Source: Oscillospiraceae bacterium (GTDB taxonomy: Bacteria; Bacillota; Clostridia; Oscillospirales; Acutalibacteraceae). From it: DNA of 50,089 bases. Both the position numbers and the translations under genes were made by a program. This document shows positions 17,037 through 25,100 of this stretch, piece by piece (position 1 is the first letter of the stretch; every line of letters starts with the position of its first letter). The notes under the pieces are model-generated. The model was not told the origin of the DNA and did no database searches. It worked only from the letters and a program-made list of their open reading frames with translations. The stretch is from the NCBI GenBank assembly GCA_015065805.1, contig SVPN01000009.1:1-50089 (forward strand), read 5' to 3'.

Positions 17037-18557
17037 TTACGATTTGCCGCGCTTGAGTATTGCAGCAATCGCGGTTGTGATTGCCTTTCGCTCTTGCCGG
17101 TTCAATCCGATAAACAAGGTGAGCAGCAGATAAAGCACTGCCACGATGACAACTTTAACGGCAAACATCAGCCAGTTAAGCTCCGACAGGACAACATTCA
17201 GACCGCCTCCCAGTGCTATGGTGATCAGCATCGGGATACCAAGCGATACATAGCACTCTTTGACAACCTTTTTAATATTCAGGTTCAATATCTTGTAATA
17301 TGCCGCAAAATACCCGATATTCCGCAACATATATGCCACAAAAATCGCAATGCAGGCGCCGAACACGCCGTATCGGGCGGACAACACAAACGACAACGCG
17401 ACATTGATCACACCCACGATCAGGTTGGTGATTGCCTGAATCTTCACGTGATTCTTTATAACCAAAGCCGTATTGGCGATCTGCATCGGATAATAGAACA
17501 GGTTCGGAACGGTAACAAGCAACAGGCCGTAATACGCAACCAGATAAGTTTCATCCAGCCACAGCAGGATGAACTCCCTGCCGAGCAGCAAAAATCCGGT
17601 CGTGATCAAGCCGTTTAAGATGAACTGAAACCGTCCGACCCTGACGATCAGATTGTTCAGCTTTTCGGTGGCATTCTCTTGTGTAAATATTCTTGAAATT
17701 TTCGGCATGAACATACCGTTGAGGGCGGTGGTGATCATATGGATGTAATTCTCCAGAACGGAGATGATGCCGAAAGCCGCAATGGCAACACTGCCCGAGA
17801 CCATTCCGAGGATGGATGGCGTGATACCGATAATCAGACGTTGAGACAAGGTGGATACCGTTATCCACAAGGAAAACTGAAACAGTTCGCGGAAGATGCC
17901 TTTTTCTTTATAGGAAAAGTCAACCTTGAGCGGTGTTTTCCTTTTGATGATATAAAACTTGAACGCCAGCACCAAAAGTCCCACCAGAACCTGCACACAC
18001 ACCAGTGTATACAGCCCGCCGTTACACACCAAAGCGACGACCGTGATCACCACGGTCAAAATCCGATAGAGTGCATCGGCAACCTTCAGTGCGATGAATT
18101 TTTCATAGGAATTCAAGATGCCCGTAAAGGTCACGCAAGGGAAATTGATCAGCGCAAACGCTCCCGAGATGATAAACACCACACGGAACCGCTGAATCTC
18201 AACGGAGGTCAGATTGGAATAGATCTGTTCCAGGAAAAAGGACAGCACAAACAGAATCACAAATATCACGGCATCGATGATCAGGTACAGCTTGTAGATG
18301 ACACCCAGAATGCGGTTGACCTTGTCCTGCCTGCCTTCGGCAAGATACTTGGACACAAATCTCGATGTGGCGGCACTCAAACCGAAATCAAACAAAAACA
18401 GATTGATCAGCGAATTTGCCAGGGTATAAAGACCGTAATCCGAATCACCGATTTGCTCAACGATCCACGGTGTATACAACAAACCGGAGACGATTTTGAT
18501 GGCAATCGTGATGTAGGCGATCACAGCACCGATTTTCAGTTCTTTCGTTTTGTTCAT
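17037..18557 (-). CDS. Wzx-type polysaccharide flippase (MATE/MVF superfamily)
   Basis: 506 residues with about 12-14 hydrophobic helices, beginning with an amphipathic stretch (LKIGAVIAYITIAIKIVSGL) and the GDSDYGLYTLANSLINLF pattern of oligosaccharide-repeat-unit flippases. It would move the lipid-linked repeat unit across the membrane for polymerisation. Single Wzx in the operon, paired with the EpsG-like polymerase at 30.0 kb. ATG with AGAGAG upstream. Confidence 0.88.
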   Translation of the reverse strand: MNKTKELKIGAVIAYITIAIKIVSGLLYTPWIVEQIGDSDYGLYTLANSLINLFLFDFGLSAATSRFVSKYLAEGRQDKVNRILGVIYKLYLIIDAVIFVILFVLSFFLEQIYSNLTSVEIQRFRVVFIISGAFALINFPCVTFTGILNSYEKFIALKVADALYRILTVVITVVALVCNGGLYTLVCVQVLVGLLVLAFKFYIIKRKTPLKVDFSYKEKGIFRELFQFSLWITVSTLSQRLIIGITPSILGMVSGSVAIAAFGIISVLENYIHMITTALNGMFMPKISRIFTQENATEKLNNLIVRVGRFQFILNGLITTGFLLLGREFILLWLDETYLVAYYGLLLVTVPNLFYYPMQIANTALVIKNHVKIQAITNLIVGVINVALSFVLSARYGVFGACIAIFVAYMLRNIGYFAAYYKILNLNIKKVVKECYVSLGIPMLITIALGGGLNVVLSELNWLMFAVKVVIVAVLYLLLTLFIGLNRQERKAITTAIAAILKRGKS

Positions 18558-18569
18558 ACTCTCTCTTCC

Positions 18570-19724
18570 CTATCCAACAAAGAGTTTACGCAATCTCCTC
18601 TTCATCGCCTGCCATCTCCTGACCATCTTACCGGGCAAAATCTTTTGGGCATCGAATGTTGCTTCCAACGTCGGATAATCGTCTGTTTGCAGGCGGTCAA
18701 AAAATTCTTTCCGACACGTTGGCATACTTGAAGGATACATCAGGCGGTTAAAGCGTTTCGCGGTATCCTCGACCGGCTTCGGTTCAAGAACAATCTCCTG
18801 TCTGACAGCCTCCGCCAGAGCCTTGCCCTTGGCAGAATTGACAAACAACGTGTTGACGCCGACCTCGTTATCCGTATCGTCCAAATCGTCTCCTATATAA
18901 TCTGCCAATGTTATGTCGGAAGCCCTCTCAAAGGATACGAACGGGCAACGGTAGCAGCTTTCCCGAACGCTTAATGATGACGCAAACCAATAATACAACC
19001 CTGATTCCGTACTGTTGCGGACCGTTCTGTCAGGGTAAACAACCTGCATTTCAAAACACGCTTTTTTATTACGATACCCTCGGGTCTTGTTGCGGAAACT
19101 CACCGAAAGCGGTGCTGTTGTCGGATCTGTAAATGCAAGGTATTTGTCAAATATACAGCGCGATGATACGCCGTGGCAGACAAAGTCCACACTATACAGC
19201 TTGTCGTACGTCTTCCCCAGATAGGTTTGAAGTGCCGAAACCTGACACGGCGTTCCGATAAACAACACTGTTTTGTCTGCCTGCAGTTGTTCGCGCACCT
19301 GACGGTAGATGCCCACCGTATTGCTTTGCAGATACTTCGACCCCTTGAACGGTTCCAGCTCATCCAACGTGGATGCCAGCGTATGCTTCAGGCAAAGAGT
19401 ATCATCAAACCCGCATCCCGCAACAACGCCGCCGTTTTTCACGATATATTCACTTAAAACACTCGCGATACCGCCCGAGGAACTATTGACAGCCGCCTGC
19501 TTATCCTGTCGCCGCGCCTTATACGCTTGCTGAATACGATGCGTTTTATAAGGATGATTCGCAGGGCAAACCTTCACGCAACGCCGACATTGAATGCACC
19601 GATCCTCGTCAACATAACTTCTGTAAAAGCCGTTTTCATCATATCGGAACGAAATACACGATTTCGGGCACGCATCCACACACGCGCCGCAGCCGGTACA
19701 TTTTGCCGACTTGCAAATATCCAT
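18570..19724 (-). CDS. FrhB-like ferredoxin-type protein (coenzyme F420 hydrogenase/dehydrogenase beta-subunit family)
   Basis: 384 residues. Two 4Fe-4S motifs open the protein, Cys9/12/15/19 (CTGCGACVDACP) and Cys43/46/49/53 (CIQCRRCVKVCP), then an FrhB/FdhB domain with GGIASVLSEYI, VLFIGTPCQVSALQ and VDFVCHGVSS. In polysaccharide clusters such proteins very often sit next to a pyruvyl transferase, as here, but their reaction is not established. The ATG at 19724 is preferred to a GTG nine bases earlier that lies almost on top of the GGAG. Confidence 0.85.
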   Translation of the reverse strand: MDICKSAKCTGCGACVDACPKSCISFRYDENGFYRSYVDEDRCIQCRRCVKVCPANHPYKTHRIQQAYKARRQDKQAAVNSSSGGIASVLSEYIVKNGGVVAGCGFDDTLCLKHTLASTLDELEPFKGSKYLQSNTVGIYRQVREQLQADKTVLFIGTPCQVSALQTYLGKTYDKLYSVDFVCHGVSSRCIFDKYLAFTDPTTAPLSVSFRNKTRGYRNKKACFEMQVVYPDRTVRNSTESGLYYWFASSLSVRESCYRCPFVSFERASDITLADYIGDDLDDTDNEVGVNTLFVNSAKGKALAEAVRQEIVLEPKPVEDTAKRFNRLMYPSSMPTCRKEFFDRLQTDDYPTLEATFDAQKILPGKMVRRWQAMKRRLRKLFVG

Positions 19725-19760
19725 AACCGTCACTTGCTCCTTTCCGCTATCGGGCTTTAC

Positions 19761-20909
19761 TTACGGTTTCTTATACTGCAATGCATCGGACAAAAACTGC
19801 CGATCGGCTTGCCTTTTTCGATCGAGAAGGCTGTGTGCCTTTTCAAAATCGATATCAAACAAAAACTCACGCGAAAACGGTTCGTTGGCATCCACCAACC
19901 GATCGCGCAATCCCACCGTGTTCAGGATCGTCACCAACCGATCGTTCATCCCCTTCTTGTCGCTCTTGCTGAAACGGCAAAGAGACAGGAACGGCGTTTT
20001 CAGGTTGATGGAAAATGCCGTGGCATGAAACGAATCGGTCAGCACCAACGAAGCGTGCTTGATCAGACTGATAAATTCCGCCGGGCCGGCATCAAAAATC
20101 TTCTCATCGTCGGAATCCAATTCTCTGGGGACAAACGGAATGCACACGACCTTCATTCCCGTCTGCTCCTTCACCGTTTGCTTAACGGTTTCGATGTAAT
20201 CGCGTTCGCCGAATACGTAGCAGAAAATATACGGTTCTTCGATCATACGGGGAGCGGCGACCGCCGACCATTCCTCCGCATTCAGCAACAGCGTGGGATC
20301 CAGCACCACGGTCGCCTTCTTTTCGGAGACGGCATCGATGATGTCGGCACCCTTTTGTTCTCTTGTGGAAATGACGTCCAGACGGTTGAGAAGCGGTGCC
20401 ATAAACGCGGCCTGCTTTTTGGTGACCGTTGAGACGCCGATACTGGAAGCATAGGAAATCTTCAGCGCGGTCTCAGGGGCAAACCCCGCAAAATAGAAAC
20501 CGTTATCGCAATATAAATTCGGATTCCAGATCTGATCACTTCCGCACAGATACACATCGTATACGGGCGGGTTTTGCACATATTGTTCATACGAGGTATA
20601 CCCCGTCTTATGAACGGTCAGATTTTGTTCCCGAAAGGCGCGGAACTTTTCCGCTTTTGCCTTGCGTTGCCCCGCATATTGATGATAAACTTTGCGCTTA
20701 GCAAAATAGCCTTTTGGATCTTTCAGGATGGCTGTCAGGTTTGCCCATTTACCCCAAAACTTTTTGGTGCCGTTTGGTTGATACAGAAAATCATTGGAAA
20801 TCAGCTCACATGAACAGTGATTGGCTCGCACCATCTGTTGCAGTGCATACGCCTGCAACACACCGCCGTAATTATCACCGTAATAGGTGATCAGACCGAC
20901 TTTTTTCAT
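19761..20909 (-). CDS. Polysaccharide pyruvyl transferase family protein
   Basis: 382 residues. It starts KKVGLITYYGDNYGGVLQAYAL, has YLCGSDQIWNPN in the middle and HASLVLTDSFHATAFSINL near the end, the hallmarks of the CsaB/WcaK family, which transfers pyruvate from PEP onto sugar hydroxyls as a ketal. It would add acidic pyruvate groups to the polymer. ATG with AAGGAG upstream, ten bases after the previous stop. Paired with the FrhB-like gene. Confidence 0.88.
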   Translation of the reverse strand: MKKVGLITYYGDNYGGVLQAYALQQMVRANHCSCELISNDFLYQPNGTKKFWGKWANLTAILKDPKGYFAKRKVYHQYAGQRKAKAEKFRAFREQNLTVHKTGYTSYEQYVQNPPVYDVYLCGSDQIWNPNLYCDNGFYFAGFAPETALKISYASSIGVSTVTKKQAAFMAPLLNRLDVISTREQKGADIIDAVSEKKATVVLDPTLLLNAEEWSAVAAPRMIEEPYIFCYVFGERDYIETVKQTVKEQTGMKVVCIPFVPRELDSDDEKIFDAGPAEFISLIKHASLVLTDSFHATAFSINLKTPFLSLCRFSKSDKKGMNDRLVTILNTVGLRDRLVDANEPFSREFLFDIDFEKAHSLLDRKRQADRQFLSDALQYKKP

Positions 20910-20918
20910 AACAACTCC

Positions 20919-22049
20919 TTATTTTTGCAAAAGGTTTTTCAGTTGCTCCGTAAACGATGTATGAAGTGTCTCCAGATGTGTTTTGCTGTCATAGCCGTCA
21001 TCGAACGTGACCGAACGGATCACCTGCGCGATCTCGCTCGCATCCTGATGATCGTAATACGAAATGCGATCGCCGACAGCCGAGGTTTCTACCGCCGGAA
21101 TGCGCACACTGACGACCCGAAGACCGTTGGCCATATACATCAACACTTTTGAAGGGAAGGATGTGGCGTTGAACCCGGCATCGGGCGGTTGCGTGCTCAG
21201 TCCGATATGGCACGCCTGAATGTAGGAATGAAAATCTTCACCCGATTTAAACCCGACATAGCGGATCTCGCAATCCGTTTTCTTCGACACATCCTCGATC
21301 AGTTGCCTGATCGCCGCATTTTCTTGTTCGTTGCCGCCTCCGAGCACTTCCAGGACATAGCGATCGTCAAGGAACTCCGCCGCCTCAATGGCGGTGTAAG
21401 CACCGCCCTTCGCCTTGCGGAATGTTCCCGCATAGACCACGTGAATCTTGTCATCCTCAAAACGAAATCCGTAATCGGGCAACGCCTGATAGGTGCCGTG
21501 AGACAGCACCGACGGTTTTTCGGTATTGACCGTCTGTCGGAGAAGCTCGGTAATAAACAGATAACTGTCCGCCGTCTGCAGATAGGCGATCTCTTCCTTG
21601 CGCTGTGCGGTATTGCCCGTGACATCGGAATAGAGCTCTTCCACCTCGATGGTCAGCTTGCATTTTTTGCGTTTTTGAATGCGTCTGATCACATCTTTAT
21701 ACGCAAGGGAATGGTACACAAGCAGGTGATCCTCCTGCTTGACGTGCTTCATCAGATATCGGGTGAATGCCCACTTGGTCAGCAAATGCCCGATCACGCG
21801 AAGCGGTTTGAACTTCGAATAAAACGACGGAAAGGTTTTCAGCCACACGCCGTTTTGAATCTCCTGCTTCCGACCGTTGAAAAAGCGATGCGCTTTGGTC
21901 TGTGCAGGAGAAACCACTTCAAAAGGTTCTTCTGAAATCTGAGAAAGTGCCGTGATGATATAGCCCATTTTATTCTCGGCGGCAGGTGCTACGATGCGCT
22001 GTTCGTTGCGGATCGCATCGCAATTATAATAGCCGATATAATACACCAT
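20919..22049 (-). CDS. Glycosyltransferase, GT4-like
   Basis: 376 residues from the ATG at 22049 (MVYYIGYYNCDAIRNEQ), with AGAGGAAGGGA about ten bases upstream. A longer frame to 22160 only reflects translation of the ribozyme repeat and is rejected. A GT-B fold is suggested by HVVYAGTFRKAKGGAYTAIE and by the C-terminal IGLSTQPP...NATSFPSKVLMYMANGLRVV donor-binding segment. Acceptor and donor are unknown. Its start codon is 32 bases after the end of a ribozyme fold. Confidence 0.82.
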   Translation of the reverse strand: MVYYIGYYNCDAIRNEQRIVAPAAENKMGYIITALSQISEEPFEVVSPAQTKAHRFFNGRKQEIQNGVWLKTFPSFYSKFKPLRVIGHLLTKWAFTRYLMKHVKQEDHLLVYHSLAYKDVIRRIQKRKKCKLTIEVEELYSDVTGNTAQRKEEIAYLQTADSYLFITELLRQTVNTEKPSVLSHGTYQALPDYGFRFEDDKIHVVYAGTFRKAKGGAYTAIEAAEFLDDRYVLEVLGGGNEQENAAIRQLIEDVSKKTDCEIRYVGFKSGEDFHSYIQACHIGLSTQPPDAGFNATSFPSKVLMYMANGLRVVSVRIPAVETSAVGDRISYYDHQDASEIAQVIRSVTFDDGYDSKTHLETLHTSFTEQLKNLLQK

Positions 22050-22081
22050 ATCCGTCACATCCCTTCCTCTGTATAAATCGA

Positions 22082-22146
22082 ATCCATTTTGCCGGGAAAC
22101 CCGTTGCCCGCTGTGCGCCGCGCGGAGGCATGGATTGTTGCACAGC
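22082..22146 (-). ncRNA. HDV-like self-cleaving ribozyme, copy 1
   Basis: On the minus strand the 65 bases give every element of the nested double pseudoknot. P1 is GCTGTGC (22146-22140) with GCACAGC (22116-22110). P2 is ATCCAT (22135-22130) with ATGGAT (22087-22082). P3 is GCC with GGC, closing loop TCCGCGC. P1 is followed by GGGCAAC, whose GG can pair with the CC of the loop (P1.1). P4 is a short GGG-TTT-CCC hairpin. The catalytic-cytosine strand is GGCAAA, with the C opposite 22091. Predicted cleavage lies between 22147 and 22146. The known HDV loop is TCCTCGC and its joining strand GGCGAA, each one base different. It resembles the HDV-like ribozyme described from Faecalibacterium prausnitzii. 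It lies in the leader of the glycosyltransferase gene. Confidence 0.88.
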
Positions 22147-22181
22147 TCCCGGCTCTGCAAAAGCAGAGCCGGTTGTATTCC
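22082..22181. repeat. 100-bp direct repeat, copy 1 (contains ribozyme)
   Basis: Matches 27332-27431 with a single difference (G at 22152, C at 27402). Beside the ribozyme it carries a hairpin, GGCTCTGC-AAAA-GCAGAGCC (22151-22170), just upstream of the cleavage site in the transcript. The two copies flank the 5-kb glycosidase gene in the same orientation. Confidence 0.95.
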
Positions 22182-22193
22182 GATGGGAAATGA

Positions 22194-25100
22194 TCAGTTG
22201 AGAATCATCTTACCGGTGGAATCAAAGGTGTACTTGCCTGCCGCAAGGCCTGTGCCGTACACATACTCCATCGTGAGGTAAATGGTGCAATCTTTCGCAA
22301 GCATATTGCCGTCGCTGATGAAGTAGTAATCACCGTTCCACTCCACAAGCTGATACGCCTTCTGCTGCACGCCCTTGATGTAGAACTTGTCGCCCACAGG
22401 GCCGTCCTTGAGGATCATCTTACCCTCTGCATCAAAGTTGTAATATGCCGCAGGAATACCGTATTTCACCAGATAACGATCAAGCAGATACAGCTTTTTG
22501 TTCTTCGCGATCTTGTTGCCGTCACTGATGAAGTAGTAAGCACCGTTGTACTCCACAACCTGGTAAGCATCCTGACGGACGTTGTCGATGTAGAAATAAT
22601 CACCGACAGGGCCGTTCTTGATGAGCATCTTGCCCTCTGCGTCGAAGGTGTACTTGCCCGCAGCCAGGTTGTATTTCGAGGTAAACTGCTCGCCGAGGTA
22701 CAACTCGCAACTCACCGCAATCTTGTTGCTGTCACTGATGAAGTAGTAAGCGCCGTTATACTCCACAAGCTGATAAGCCTTCTGCATCACACCGTTGACA
22801 TAGAACTTGCCGTCCACAGGACCGTTCTTAATAACGATCTTGCCATCCGCGTCGAAGACATACTTGCCTGCCGCAAGGCCGGTGCCTTCCACAAACTTCG
22901 CGCTCAGATACAGCTCGCAATTCGTTGCCAGCTTATGGCTGTCGCTGATGAAGTAGTAGTTGCCTTCCCATTCCACGACCTGATACGCCTTTTGCATCAC
23001 ACCGTCGATATAGAACTTGCCGTCCACAGGACCGTTCTTGATGACGATCTTACCGTCCGCATCAAAGGTGTACTTGCCTACCGCAAGGCCGGTGCCTTCC
23101 ACAAACTTCGCGGTCAGATACAGCTCGCAGTTCGTTGCCAGCTTATGACCGTCACTGATGAAGTAGTAGTTGCCTTCCCACTGCACGACCTGATACGCCT
23201 TTTGCATCACACCGTCAATGTAGAACTTGCCGTCCACAGGGCCGTTCTTGATGATGAGTTTGCCGTCCGCATCAAAGTTGTAGGAGCCGACAGCCAGATC
23301 GGTGCCTTCCACAAACTTTGCGCTCAAATACACCGTGCAGTTTGTTGCCAGCTTATGACTGTCGCTGATGAAGTAGTAGTTGCCTTCCCACTCGACGAGC
23401 TGGTAGGCCTTCTGCATCACATCATTGAGGTAGAACTTGCCGTCCACAGGGCCGTTCTTGACGACCTTGCCGATCAGCTTACCGTCCTCGGCGAATTCGT
23501 ACTCGCCTTCGGTCATACCGGTCACAGCGGTGTTAGGCTTGCCGACCCAGCACTTGCCGGTCACGGGCATAAAGTCATTGCCGATGTAATAGTAATCGTC
23601 GCCGACCTTGACAAGACCTGCCGCCTTGCATTTGCCGTTCTCATAGTAATAGAGACGGCCGTAAATGTTCATAATGCCGACGCCTTCCATCAGTCTGCCC
23701 TTCTCATCGAAAGCAAACGTGCCGCTCTCACCACGGATGGTGGACGGACCGGTTTTTGCCGCTTTGCTGGAGAAGTAGTACTGATAGCCGTCGATGGTCG
23801 TCCACGCATTACTAAGCCACTGACCGGCCCACATATACTGGATAACGCCGTCGTTTTCCACGAGCGTACCGCGGACAAGCAGGTTGTCTACGAAGGTATA
23901 CTCATAGCCGTCAATGGTCAGCACGCCGTCAACCGCCGCGTAATCGGAACCAAAGTAATAGTAACCGGTGGTCGCAGCATCGGTCGTGTCAACATAGTTC
24001 CAACCGGTCACGAGTTTACCGGCCAGGATGTAGTAAACGTTGCCGTTCATTTCGACAAGACCGTTCACCGTGTACTTGTCGCCGCAGGAGCAAACCAGCT
24101 CGTTGCCGACAACGCCGTACGAATGTCCGGTTGCCTGCGTGGTGGTGCCCCAGTCGATCACGGAAGCACAGCCGTCGCAATAGGTGCGACCGGTGTAGCC
24201 GTCCTTCGTGCAGGTCGCCGCAAGATCGTCCATCGCATGAGCGTCATGCTGATGCCAATCGGACGGAACCACCGACGTGGTCATCGTTGTTGCCACATTG
24301 ATCGAACCGCCGAAGGTGCCGTTCGTACCATCGGTGAACAGGATCTCACCCATCGTAACGTTCGCCTTCACAATAACCAGCGGATACGAGTTTGCTTCGA
24401 ACTCGGAAGCTGTCTTGCCGGCAGCTTCTTCGTCAAACGACCACACACGCACGGGAATGCTGACGAGCGTCGTAGCCGTCGCATCCGCCACACCGGTCTT
24501 CTTGACGGTGATCAACGCCTTATTGTGGTTCTTGTTGATGGTGTAGGATGCCTCAAAGCCGTCCGCCACGATCATATGATCGAGTTCCCATTTGTTGGCG
24601 TGATTGAGTTGCACTTCCACCGTCACGGTGTCGATCACCGTGATGTCCGCCACATTGATGTCGGCATAATACACCGAGTCATACTCAGGCACATTGTTGC
24701 CGTCGTTGTGACCGCCGAAGGTCACGGGGGCAGTACCCTCCACCTTGAAGGTGGTGCTTTCTTTCATGACATTGCCCATATTGTCGGCGATCTCAAAGGT
24801 CACCGTATGGGTACCGGGCGTAAAGGCCGTGTCGGGAGCGCTGATCGTCGTGCCGGAAGCGGTCACGCCGTCAAGAGCCACGCCGTCCACATACACCTTC
24901 GCCGAATTGTAGTTCAGACCGGAAGCATTGTTTGCCACAAAGTCTGCCACCTTCGCATTGAAGGAACGCAGCGTTGTGCCGCTGATATTCACCGTCAGAT
25001 CGGTGATGTTGGGGGCATTGCGATCGTCCACAGCATCACTGTAGTCGAGAGTGATATCATCAAAATAGATCATACCCTTGAAGGGTTCTTTTGCCTGCGT

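Noticed and set aside
22050-22160. N-terminal extension of the glycosyltransferase (and the matching one of the glycosidase, 27222-27458)
   Set aside because: Both extensions translate the same 100-bp repeat and contain the ribozyme; good ribosome sites lie at the inner ATGs.
22082-22181. Cyclic-di-GMP or other riboswitch in the 100-bp repeat
   Set aside because: The bases and pairing do not fit aptamers I know, while every HDV-like element is present in the right order.
22197-23456. CRISPR array or satellite DNA
   Set aside because: The 210-bp units are in frame, coding and diverge at the protein level; there are no short repeats with unique spacers.
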